Below are positions 11,462-21,607 of a stretch of 64,000 nt of DNA, piece after piece. Position 1 is the stretch's first letter; each line of letters opens with the position of its first letter. A program made the position numbers and the translations under genes. The notes under the pieces were generated by a model. It did not search any database and was not told where the DNA came from. It saw nothing but the letters and a program-made list of their open reading frames with translations. Source of the stretch: Takashimella koratensis (taxonomy: Eukaryota > Basidiomycota > Tremellomycetes > Trichosporonales > Tetragoniomycetaceae); contig BCKT01000009.1 in NCBI GenBank assembly GCA_003116875.1, forward strand, positions 1-64,000. Direction: 5' to 3'.

Positions 11462-13792
11462 CTACCCCCACACGCTGATCACTCTCTTCGCCGTCAACTT
11501 CATCGCCTCGTATTTCCCCTTTTCCAACTGTGACCTCGCCGTCTCTAGTACCTTCTCCACCGCGATCTGCACATCTTTTGCCAACTCGACCCTTGCCCTG
11601 ACCTCTTCGTTGCCTCCCTTACCCAACGACTTGCCTTCCCCTTTGACCATATCGACCTCTCGCGCGGTCTCAGGCCGGGCGCCAGGTGCGCCCCAACGGA
11701 AAGAGAACCAGTGGTGGGTTGGGTAATGCGCGAACACGCCTAGCGACTGTCGAATAGCCGTGACACTCTTGGTCGCAAGAGCTGTCCGGATAAGCTCCGT
11801 GATCGCTTTTGTATCCGGTTCAATCAACCGGGGTTTAAACCATGGTACACCTCGGAGATCGGTAGTTTCACTCTTTCGACCCATAGGTTGACCGTCGGGA
11901 GGCGTGTAGACGTATCGTTTACTACCTCCGATACCATTTTCCACGCCCGGCGGGAGGTGTGCCATTCGTCGGAAGAGCAAGAGCGCCGCGTCCCAATCCA
12001 TCGACCACCGAGCCGCGCTCAACGCACGGTGGTATACGTCAATCCCCCAGGGCGCGTTATACCTCTCCATCAAGCTTAGAATGGCGGTAACGTCGTGTGC
12101 GTGAGAGAGGTTGTGAATAGATACTCGGAGAGCGGTCATGTCCAGCTCAAGTCGGAGTTTAGGGTCTTCAATGATCTGGTGAGTGTAGTGTGCGGCAAGA
12201 CTGGTGCTACGGGATCGATTGAGGATGGACATGAGCTGGGTGGCGGTTTTGATGGAGAGCGGAAGCCGAGAGAGGGAGCGCATGTGGGCGGGGAGGCGGG
12301 AGGTAACAGGTGATGAGAGGGAAGGGGAAGAGGAGGTTGCGACTTGGGGTTGATCGGGAGCGGTGAGGGGGAATAAAACGGGGATGAGGGACTCGGCAAG
12401 TCGTTGGTCCTCTGGTCGGGCAAGGGCGAACGCTTGGATACCGGCGATAGCGAGGTCCGCGTCCATCTCGCACTGTCGCACCGCTTGGTCCCATATCGCT
12501 CTCGCCGCGGGCCCAAGTTCGATCCTAGGCACAGCTGGTACGCGGAAATTCACCTGATTGACCGAACTGTGCATCATGGAGCGCTGATACTTGTCCATGT
12601 TATTGAGCGTGTGCAACATTGTCGTGAAGATTGCAGCATCCGGAGCGAGTGGGCCGGACCGGTCCATGGAGACGAGGATCGACCGCATCTCGTTGTACAG
12701 CCCGTATCGACCGAGGAAACGGAGGTACGCGCGGGTAGGGAGGTTGTTGACTTCCTCCGTATCCAAGAGAGTCTCGACGGCGTCTATTTCGGCCTCGTCC
12801 GTCGATGTAGAGCTCGAGGCGAGGGTAACAGAGGAGCTAGGTGCGAGTCCGTCGTCGTCGGTAGAGGGATCCGAGGCTGGTGGCGCCGATCGCAAGACGG
12901 AAGAGATGTGTCGCTGCGACTGGTTGTAAATCGCAGCAACGCGGTTGAGCGTTAGTGGTTCAGGTCGAGCGGTAGGGACGAACGCTTCGGGTGAGTTGGG
13001 AGCGACGCCAAATTCGACGTAGGCGTTGATCAGGACGGTATATGTTCGGGTCGTGGGCTGGACACCTCGTCTCTTCATCTGTCGCAAGGTCAGCTACTAT
13101 CCAGGGTGTAATTGTCGCCATGACCAAAGAAACCCGCTACTCACATCGTTGAAAGCCTTCCACATGGTGGTATACTTTTTCTCCCTCCCAAGTACGCTCA
13201 GAACCTGGTTCCATACCGCCGCGTTGACGCTGACTTTCGGTGCGTCTTGAACCATACTGAGGAGCTCGTCGATGTCGGCTTTGCCCAGTGGACTCGGATG
13301 TTTCTTGATCCAGATTTTGAGCTGCCTGGATGTCTCGACGGGTTTGACGGGACCGCGAGGTCTGGTGTCTTGTTGTCCGAATCGCGAGGTTCGTCCGTTG
13401 CCTTGAATCCGACCTCGTTCTCTCGGTGAATTAGACTTGGTACGCCCCCTACCCTTGTCGGACGCCCCGTCCGGTCGTTTCCCCTTGATACCATTGTCCA
13501 CCTCGATGACAGAGTCTGGATCCATTTCCTCTGTCTCGCGAATCATGCTCATGAGTTCGTCATGAGACAAAGTTTTCCCCTTGGTGCGCACACGTTCCCA
13601 TATCTCGCGTGTCCGGTCCTGGAACTTGTAGCCGGGTGGGAGGTCGGGCAAGGGCGGGAGAGGTGGGATGTCATGGTTGCTTCTGGTGAAGAGGGGAGGG
13701 AGGGCGAGTGGTAGGCGGATGTGGGGTCGGAATGTGAGAGGAGGAAGCGAAGCCCGGACGATCCGGGAGATCCCCCGCGGTGAAGGGAGCAT
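11462..13792 (-). CDS. Mitochondrial-type pentatricopeptide repeat (PPR) protein
   Basis: Predicted RNA-binding protein of mitochondrial gene expression (processing, stability or translation of an organellar transcript); target unknown. Exons complement(11462..13078, 13145..13792), 754 residues, ATG at 13792. The N-terminus (MLPSPRGISRIVRASLPPL) is arginine-rich without acidic residues, consistent with import into mitochondria. A clear PPR unit crosses the splice junction (TTMWKAFND / MKRRGVQPTTRTYTVLINAY), and further degenerate helical pairs follow (YLRFLGRYGLYNEMRSIL; VYHRALSAARWSMDWDAALL with FRRMAHL). An upstream charged region (residues about 60-140) is rich in Arg/Gly/Ser. Which fungal PPR orthologue group it belongs to cannot be said from sequence alone. 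Confidence 0.82.
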
Positions 13793-14080
13793 GTTGATGG
13801 GTGATGAAGGGGTGATTCAGAGAGGGTGCTATGTGTCTCGAGTCATGTCAAGTATGTGATCTGTGAGAAGTCGACTGAAGAGATGAGAACATCAAAAAAC
13901 TGTCAGAGTGATGGCGGCAGGGGCAAGGCATGTTTCAAGCCATGTCACGTGAGCACAACGCCACGTGGGGGCTCAGGGTCAACGGGTTTCGTGTTGGGAA
14001 CTGGCAACCAAACACCATTCAGTCATCCTCATCCTCATCCTCACCCTCTCCTCCATCTCCTCATCCACACTTATCACCTC
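13793..14080. promoter_or_regulatory. Divergent promoter, PPR gene / low-complexity gene
   Basis: 288 bp between divergent start codons. It includes a TCATCC-rich pyrimidine tract (14021-14070) just upstream of the rightward ATG, consistent with a fungal 5' leader. Confidence 0.5.
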
Positions 14081-17000
14081 ATGGACACGCCACACGGCAC
14101 CTCTATACGGGGTCAGGCAGCTCCATCTTCCTCCTCTTCCTCCATCCCTACTCACCCTCCACCCGTACCTTCCTCGGCATCCTCGTCGCGCGCCTCGAAA
14201 CCAGCCAAGAGCCGACGCGAGAACTGGGACGACGACTTTGAATTCTCCTTGCCCCGCAATGCAAAGTCATCTTCAGCCTCATCCTCTTCACGCCGCCCGA
14301 GCGCAGTCGACCTCGATCTGGGGATAGACGATGGTTTCGAGTCGTGGGACGATGATGATTTCGGTGTCACGCCTTCCACATCGGGGATAGGTGGGATGGG
14401 GAAAGTCGCGTCAGTGCATCCTGTCACATCACTGGCTTCAATCTCAACTACCACAACCACCACATCCGCCGCCACCACGACTCAGCGAAAAATCTCATCC
14501 TCCTCATCTACCTCGTCATCATCCCGACCACCTGCTCTACACCTGCGCCATTCCTCGAGCCGGTCAACCCTCTCCTCCCCTTCCCCTTCCAACCCCGGCG
14601 CGACTACCCCTCGGGAACCGCTTCAACCGGCTGCGCGTGTCCGACCTAGCACATCAGCCGTTGCAATCTCCTCTGCTGCCCGCGCCGAGCCCTCACGTAA
14701 ACTCGTGAAACGACACCCGTCGACCTCCTTCATCGCAGACTACGGATCCGTCGCGCCTCCTCTCCCCCACTCACCCGGCAACCGGAGCACACCAAGCTTG
14801 AACCGATCTATTTCGTCCGAACTCATGCCCCCTCCTCCATTACCGTTCACTGCGCCTCTTCACCCTAAGGCTCGGAGGGACGAGGTGCGTGTCTCTGGGA
14901 TCCCGTTCTCGCCTGAACGCGAAGCGAGCGGGAAGAAGGACGAACAGCGAGGGCTGTGGAAACGGTTGTCGGCGGAACCACCACGACGTCGTCGAAGCAG
15001 CTCTGTCGGTGGGAATCGACCTGTGGTGACTCCCAACTCGGGAGAAGCAGAACCCCCTGTCCCTCCTCTCCCACCCAACCTGCGGTCACCCAGCCAATCG
15101 TCATTGGTACCCATGATCAATTCGATCCTGCGTCGGTCATCAAGTAACCTATCAAAAACGTCAAAGGAATCCAAAGCCACTCCGCCGTCATCGTTCCATA
15201 CCCCCAGCGTCCCTTCTTCACCCGCTCCAGTATCCGGATCACCAACCGTTTTCCTCTCCTCTCAACCACCATTACCGCCCGGCGCTAGCGCGCCTGCATC
15301 CGCACCACTTCCGTCGTCACACTCGTTTTCGCGCGGATTCCACTTACCTTCGCCAACACCGGGTTCACCGTACAGTGCGACGCCCAAAGTCCCTCTAGAC
15401 AATCTCGATGGAATTATCGACGTCGATAAGACTCCTCGAAAGGCACGACCGGTATCTGCCGCCCCAGGAAGCGGGATGACCACGCATACCGAGTCGACTT
15501 CCGCAGCTGGAGGGAATGGGAACGGCACGTTACGCCGGTTGACTTCTTTGAAGAAACATGGCCGGAGGTTGTCTGGAGGGTGGAAGTTTGTCTCGGGAGG
15601 TGACAAGGACGGGAAAGATGGAAACTATCCTCTCCCACCGCTCTCACCTGTCGCACAACCACCGTCTCTTGAGACTGTCACCGGATCACCGACCAAGCCT
15701 CCTTCACGTATGGCTGAGACGGGCTCGGCATCAGCACCCAGCTCGCGTATGGAACGGTCCAGGACAGAAGGAGGGGGAAAGTCGACTTGGGTCGATCGGA
15801 GAAAATCGTGGTCGAGTTTGCCGATTCCAAGGGAAGTACTAGACAAGCAGCGCGAGTTGAAGGAAGGGATCGGCGCGGTCAAGATGTTTGCGGGAGGCGT
15901 ACAGAGTGAGTCGGGAGTCACTTTCTGGCTGTTTGACGTTACAGCTATTTTAAAAAGTCATGAGCTGACGACGTTTTTCGCAGGCTTGAAGTCACTCGTC
16001 GACAAGCATGAGAAGATTATGACGCGCGCACCGGTACCTGCTCTTCGAGCGCTAGACGACGAGTACGCGCAATGGTGGGAGATGGCTCGGGTACTTATCG
16101 ACGTCGCGTCGACCGGTTCCAATAGCGGAGAGCGTGATTCGATGGATTCTGGGTCCGGGGGTAGTAAGTTACATATCGAGAACGCCCGCGCGAGCTCGGA
16201 CACGGCCACTCTTCCGAACTCGACGTCGGCATCGGGTTTAGGGTCACACGTGTACCCGTCTCCGTCTCCGTCGGGGTCAGAACCGTGGCGAGCCTCGACA
16301 GGGCGCGAGATGTCAAAGCGTCAACTTGAGGTACTCAGGGGTATGCTCCAGTCTCCTCCCGCCCCGGCATCGACTGCACCGGGCTCGGGGTTCTTGCCGA
16401 GCCGTGAAAGGCCTGGACTGCCGTCGCGCCAGGCAAGCGAGGCTTCGGTTGTCTCGTTCGCCTCGACCACAGGCGGAGGAGGCGGGAGCGGCGGCAGGTC
16501 AGGAGGTATCAACGCTGCCCATGCCAGATCAACAAGCACCATCTTCTCTTCACCCGACTCGACGTACATTGTCCCTTCGGCGTCGTTTCCCTCCCCCGCG
16601 ACAGCAGACGAACTTGCCCGTCCACGACGAGCGAGCAAAGCTGGTCTTGCGGGTCTGCGCGAGTTTCTCCGTTCTCTTCGATCGAGCCGATCCGACGCGT
16701 CGGCCTCTGGACCGGGGGCAAATACATCTCAACGACTATCATGGACCATGTCGCCGAGTCCGGTCCCTTCCAGCCCGAGCCCTATCCTCCCTACATCCCA
16801 CCTCCCTTCCCACCCTTCCCACCCCTCCCACCCCTCCCACCCCTCCCACCCCACCTCCAACCCCACTTCAAACCACCCGGGATCAGCCATCTCCCCCGTC
16901 CCGATCTCAGACGAAGTATTCTTCCCGACCCAACGCAGCTTAGCTGCCCCGCCGTCCCGCCGGTCCCCGGACAAAGACAAGACCAAGCGGCCCAGTATAC

Positions 17001-17479
17001 GAAATATATTCCGCACGTCGTCTGGGAACTGGTCGGATCTCGTCAAGCAAGGCCAAGGAAGCGGTGGGCAGAGCGGGCAGGGAAGCGTAGGGACGGCAGG
17101 AATGGGTGTAGGTGCAGTTGGGATCGGAGTGAGTATGAAGAATGTCCCACCGGTCCCTCCGTTACCCAAGACACCGACGACACCTCGAGCCATGTCTAGT
17201 GCAAGCGCTAGTTCGAGCGTGGGGGCGTACGCAAATTACCCGCCTATGCCGACATATCCGACCGCATCAAATTACGCAGGGGAAGTCGATCTCACCGTCC
17301 GGCCCAAATCAAGAATCAATGGACTCGGTCGACCAGCTAGCCCAGGCGCTGTACCCGACGCAGCGACAAGTAGCGTCGCACTCACGCCAGAGAACTTGCC
17401 GGTGTTGCTCGATTACCTGCGACAGTGTGAACGAAAGCTAGGGGAGTGGAAGGGCAGGGCGGAGGCGATCATCACGTAG
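14081..17479 (+). CDS. Large Ser/Pro-rich protein with WDDDF-type motifs, function unknown
   Basis: Function not firmly recognised. The start is taken as ATG 14081 (MDTPHGTSIRGQAAP); an upstream in-frame extension to 13826 reads through the promoter and is rejected. Near the N-terminus are RRENWDDDFEFSLP and ESWDDDDFGV, tryptophan-acidic motifs of the kind seen in septation/mitotic-exit GAP subunits (Byr4/Bfa1) and adaptor-binding proteins; this is only a hint. Most of the protein is Ser/Pro/Arg low complexity with many RSSS-type phosphosite-like stretches. Ordered-looking parts are SLKSLVDKHEKIMTRAPVPA followed by LDDEYAQWWEMARVLIDVAS, and the C-terminal helix VLLDYLRQCERKLGEWKGR. A 78-nt stop-free intron (15906-15983) probably interrupts it, leaving 1106 residues (1132 if retained). 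It contains an in-frame SHP minisatellite. Confidence 0.72.
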   Translation: MDTPHGTSIRGQAAPSSSSSSIPTHPPPVPSSASSSRASKPAKSRRENWDDDFEFSLPRNAKSSSASSSSRRPSAVDLDLGIDDGFESWDDDDFGVTPSTSGIGGMGKVASVHPVTSLASISTTTTTTSAATTTQRKISSSSSTSSSSRPPALHLRHSSSRSTLSSPSPSNPGATTPREPLQPAARVRPSTSAVAISSAARAEPSRKLVKRHPSTSFIADYGSVAPPLPHSPGNRSTPSLNRSISSELMPPPPLPFTAPLHPKARRDEVRVSGIPFSPEREASGKKDEQRGLWKRLSAEPPRRRRSSSVGGNRPVVTPNSGEAEPPVPPLPPNLRSPSQSSLVPMINSILRRSSSNLSKTSKESKATPPSSFHTPSVPSSPAPVSGSPTVFLSSQPPLPPGASAPASAPLPSSHSFSRGFHLPSPTPGSPYSATPKVPLDNLDGIIDVDKTPRKARPVSAAPGSGMTTHTESTSAAGGNGNGTLRRLTSLKKHGRRLSGGWKFVSGGDKDGKDGNYPLPPLSPVAQPPSLETVTGSPTKPPSRMAETGSASAPSSRMERSRTEGGGKSTWVDRRKSWSSLPIPREVLDKQRELKEGIGAVKMFAGGVQSESGVTFWLFDVTAILKSHELTTFFAGLKSLVDKHEKIMTRAPVPALRALDDEYAQWWEMARVLIDVASTGSNSGERDSMDSGSGGSKLHIENARASSDTATLPNSTSASGLGSHVYPSPSPSGSEPWRASTGREMSKRQLEVLRGMLQSPPAPASTAPGSGFLPSRERPGLPSRQASEASVVSFASTTGGGGGSGGRSGGINAAHARSTSTIFSSPDSTYIVPSASFPSPATADELARPRRASKAGLAGLREFLRSLRSSRSDASASGPGANTSQRLSWTMSPSPVPSSPSPILPTSHLPSHPSHPSHPSHPSHPTSNPTSNHPGSAISPVPISDEVFFPTQRSLAAPPSRRSPDKDKTKRPSIRNIFRTSSGNWSDLVKQGQGSGGQSGQGSVGTAGMGVGAVGIGVSMKNVPPVPPLPKTPTTPRAMSSASASSSVGAYANYPPMPTYPTASNYAGEVDLTVRPKSRINGLGRPASPGAVPDAATSSVALTPENLPVLLDYLRQCERKLGEWKGRAEAIIT
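15906..15983 (+). other. Probable stop-free 78-nt intron
   Basis: Begins GTGAGTCGG and ends CTGACGACGTTTTTCGCAG, a textbook donor, branch and acceptor for this genome. At 78 nt without a stop, retention adds 26 hydrophobic residues and keeps frame. Splicing joins FAGGVQ to SLKSLVDKHEKI smoothly. Confidence 0.7.
16796..16852 (+). repeat. Coding minisatellite encoding (SHP)n
   Basis: Tandem 9-nt units of the form TCCCACCCC/TCCCACCCT encode consecutive Ser-His-Pro triplets within the large Ser/Pro-rich protein. The unit keeps frame, so copy number can vary without a frameshift. Confidence 0.8.
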
Positions 17480-17863
17480 CATGGACGGGAGACTAAAAAG
17501 ACGGATAGCAGAAGGAAGAAGGTGCTATTAAATCGTGTGTCGTATGGAAAGAAGGAGTAGTAAACGTAGGATCATTATAAACAGAGAGAGAAAGAGAAGA
17601 GGGACCTTGCACGCGTGTATATCCAGACAACCATTGATTCGGCTCAGACTTGCCGTGTATCTCCACTACCTTCCTACACTTGTCACTTCATCACCTCACC
17701 CATTACGACACTCTCGTACATCCTTTCCTTTCTCTGCATTGCATTGCTTGAGTTTATTTTTTTCACTTCAGACGATCGTTTTGTTCCAGTTGACATGCGG
17801 TTATACTCATATTTCGTTTAACTTGCGCAGATGTTGAATCTCTCCCTGGTCGACGGGTGTCGC

Positions 17864-20619
17864 TCAGAATCCGCCCTCGCCACGGACGCGTTGGACAGCG
17901 CCCTTGACACCGACGAGACTCTTCAACGGTCCATGCGGTGGGTCCTTCTGACCCGGCAGAGTATTCCCGTCCGCATCGCGCCACACGCCATCGGCCGGGT
18001 CCACGCGACCGTAAAAGAGAGTGTTCTGGTTGGCGTCAAGAGCTTCGCGCCACTCTCGACAGATGAGCTCCGAGTCGATGAGTACGTTGATCTCTTGAGA
18101 ATGGTACCATGATTGCGAGTCTGTGTACGTGATTAGCATTTCACCGGTCTCTATAATCAGGGAATGAGAGATACACAATCAGTAGCTTACCCTGGTTGCC
18201 GTTCCCTTGCATACCAACGTGACCATCGACGACTGGGGTGACGAGATCAGCTCAAGTTCCATTGGATTACGCGAGACCCAGCTACTCACTCATCACCTTG
18301 ACGTGGCAGTTACGGCTCTTGTCACGTGCGTTCAGAGGCGTCTTCTGGTCTTTACCAGTATACCAGTAAATCTTGAGATTATCCTTCTGCTCATCGGTGA
18401 GGACGCTGTACATGTGCGTCGCGACCATCTCGTTTGTACCGCCTTGGAACGGGAGGAGCTCGCCCTGGGCAGAGCGTCAGCAGATGAGTTTGACTGACGA
18501 ATCTAAGACGAGGGATGGGATGGGTTGTGATCAGAAGAACTCACTTCGTCGTTGAATCCGAGATCAGCGTAGATCTCCACCAACACGCCACGTCGAACCG
18601 CATCGAGCGCGGCAGCGACGATTGGCTTGGCGTTGAACGTGGGTGTTTGGCTAGGAGCGTGGGAAAAAATAAGTGGTAAGCAGGCCACCAGGATCTGAGG
18701 TTTGAGAGAGAGATTGCTCACATGAACACCTTGGATTTGGCGAAACGGAACGCAGCGAGCCAGGCTTGGTCCTGCGGGACAAACGTGTCGCCGTGTCCTG
18801 GTCCTACATTCAAAGTCAGTACCAAGAGGAGAGAAGACATGTCCCAGGACACGAAGCCTGACGCCGCTGAGCCAAGACTCACTGCCGCGAGGCGACCGGT
18901 TGACCAGAGCCATAGGTACCGGCTTGTGTTCCGAGTGAAGGTAAATCGGTTTGAACTGTTCCGCATTGGGTGGTGGGTTGGTATCCGTCGGATCGATCTT
19001 AGCACCCGTGTTCAGGTGAGCGTTGATCTTGTCCGCACCAATCGTCTCATCCTTGCTATCTGCGCGCTTCGCTTCGGCTGCGTTATCATCGTCCCATGTA
19101 GCCGTGGCTTCATGATGCTCTGCAAGTGTCTGACGTGCGTCGTCGGCATTGGATTCGAGGTTGCCCTTGTCCGCGATTACCGGGTGTGACTTGCCGAAGG
19201 AGTAGACAGAGTCGGAGTTGTATACGGGTTGCTGGTTGATCAATGGAAGAGGAGGGTTGAAGGTAGACCACCATGAGAGGAGGGCGGTGTCGTAGATTGA
19301 CTGAACGATGGGTCCTTCCATGTGGACCATCATCTCGACGTTGACCTGGGCAAGGGTCAGTTGATATGTAGCAAGAGAAGGTGAGTTGAGCTTGCCATTA
19401 ATCAGAGAGAGAACTCACTCGGTCCTGAATGTTGTTCGAGTTGAGAATAGCGACCTTGCGGTCAATGACCATGTATTTGGAGTGGAAGGTGCCCACTGGC
19501 GGAACATGATAGTTTTGGACCTCGAGCAAACAGCCAGGGATCTCTTCGGGCGAAGGGAGCTTGACTCGGTCGCCGGTGTACTCCTTGACCTCGACGGACT
19601 GGTGCGGGTTGAGGATCTGCGATGGGTTGCCGCGGTCATACACTGCACCAATAAGCAAAGTACTCCATATGGAGAAGGAGAAGTGTGAGGGAGTTGTTTG
19701 AGATGAGAAGACAGGCCAGGCCACTCACTAAGCTTGATGACGACTTTTTCACCCTTGCGTTCAATAACCCGACGGGAGAGCTCTTTGAACGCGTCGACAA
19801 TCTTGCCCGCGGACCCCGAGGCTTCCCAGAAGTTGGTCGCGAGGAAGATCTCATGCTCGGCGCGCACGATCAAGTCGGCATGGTGTTGGATGATATCGGG
19901 GATAACGGAGACGATGGTCACTGGGACGACACCGGATGAGCCGAGCAATGGAGGCGAGACGAGGCCATTGAGTGGGTTGTTCTCAAGCGTGAGTAGGACT
20001 TGGCCGTAGATCTGTATCAGGTTAGCTTGCCTCCAAAGTAGGGCATGATGAACTCGTTACCATGCAAAGGACAAGTGCTGCGGAATGTGGAGCAAGAGCA
20101 TGGTCCATGCCTTGCGATACTCACGTTGAGGAAGAGCTCGGATGGGTTCTCCCAACGACCACATCGCCTGACCTCGTCGAGCTGGTCGGCGTCGAGTGGT
20201 GATATCCTCGTCCACTGCCCTTCTGCTTCGTTTGATTCATCGTCATTCTCCACCTCCTTTGCCGTCGCCGCCGCCTCGTCCTTGTCGTCTTTATCCTTTC
20301 CCTTGTCTTTCCTCCTGATGTGTAGCTTGTCGAGCAACCCTCGAAGGCCCGACCCGTTCTTGTGCTGAGCGTCGGCTGATTCCTCGGTCGGAGTATGGTT
20401 CCCACCCCAGTGACGGTCCCAGCCTCGCTCGAGGCCGTACAGGTGCTCTGCGATGACGCGCACTGCGGTATCCGGAGTCGAGTTGGCAACTCCCCGAGTC
20501 ACTGTGTGTTGAGGGGTTGTGAGAAAAGTGTAGAGAGCAGATGAGATGAAAGCCGTCTCGGGCAGCTCTGCGTTGTCAACGAGCTCGCGCGCCGACCTGA
20601 CTGACGCTGCGATGGACAT
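17864..20619 (-). CDS. Phospholipase D-like protein with two HKD motifs
   Basis: Predicted phosphatidyltransferase/phosphodiesterase of the PLD superfamily. Nine exons: complement(17864..18120, 18191..18232, 18290..18464, 18545..18650, 18722..18803, 18883..19345, 19419..19642, 19729..20011, 20125..20619); 708 residues, ATG at 20619. Both catalytic HxKxxxxD motifs are intact: H313/K315/D320 in TFHSKYMVIDRKVAILNSNN and H605/K607/D612 in CHVKVMIVDGHVGMQGNGNQ, the second built across an intron. Each is followed by the expected N/Q-rich turn. EIFLATNFWE (strand plus helix) precedes the first motif. A Lys/Asp/Glu linker (residues about 115-150) sits in the N-terminal region. No PX, PH or transmembrane segment was seen, which makes it more like the PLDc_2/cardiolipin-synthase-like family than the PLD1/SPO14 type. 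Confidence 0.88.
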
Positions 20620-21607
20620 GGTGTGGTGAGTAGTGGTAAGAGGTATGGAGTGAATGCAAGATGCAGCTGGTGTCACAGAAACGACCAGAGATGCCCAAAT
20701 TTTCCCCACGTCACGTTTCCAAAAATAACCCATTGTAAACAACCTGCACCCTGCGGGGCATTACGCAAAGCCACGTGAGCCAAAGGAGGTGGTTCCAGCT
20801 GCAGATCTCGGCATCTAGGCAGCAACGCGTGCATTGTGGAGCAGATTGCATGGTAGGTGTGCATCTCTGCAGCATGCGTACAGCTTGTGCATACTCGACA
20901 CCTTGTCAGTAAGCTGTGGACGGCGAAACCGATGATTCGGGTACTCACTCCACCCAGAGCGCGTGTTGATCCGGGACCTTGCCGCCGATCACTAAGGGCG
21001 CACGACAACCCATCTGTACAGCGATGCGGAGACCCAGATCGAAGGACAGGTCCGACAACCTTTAGCCTATGCCCAACTGCACCGAGAGAGAGAGAAAGAG
21101 AGACGAGGAGTGAGTTTTCCGGAATCAGGACCCAGAGTATACGACCACGTCGTCGGTGCTTCCGCGCGAGTGGTTTCTGATTGGCCCCAGATCAAAAGTC
21201 AAAAAATCCCTCATGCACCAACTTGGCCAAGATTAAAGAAAGCACTCAACCACTTACCTACTAGCCAACACTTCATCTCAGCATTCTTTCATCGCACACT
21301 TCACTTCACACGCGTCTAGTCGCCTCGACCCACTTCATCGTCACCAACGCTCACTCGTCCTGACCAGCCGCCAAACCCCTTATGCCTGAAGTCTTCTACT
21401 TCCAATCTTGCTGTCGTGTCCCCATTCCCCTCAGCGTCGTCAAATAGCACTTGGCGTGGCTTGGCGGAACCGCAACCCGGCCTTCTTACACATCCCCACT
21501 AAGAAGGCAACATCTCGTCGGCTTATTCTATATCGTGTGACTTTGCAACAAGAACCCGCTTCTGCTCCTCCTGTCGATTACTCCCACCTGAGCTCACCGC
21601 CCTAGCC
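20620..21607. promoter_or_regulatory. Divergent promoter region, PLD-like / Na+/H+ antiporter
   Basis: 988 bp between start codons of head-to-head genes. Short open frames occur on both strands but none has splice or homology support. The antiporter side (21250-21600) is C/A/T-rich as expected for a leader. Confidence 0.5.

Noticed and set aside
13826..14080. N-terminal extension of the Ser/Pro-rich protein
   Set aside because: Would translate the divergent promoter and a CATCC-rich leader; ATG 14081 begins the more protein-like sequence.
14081..17479. Assignment as Byr4/Bfa1
   Set aside because: Only the WDDDF-type motifs suggest it; the C-terminal segments I recall for Bfa1 are not evident, so the gene is left unnamed.
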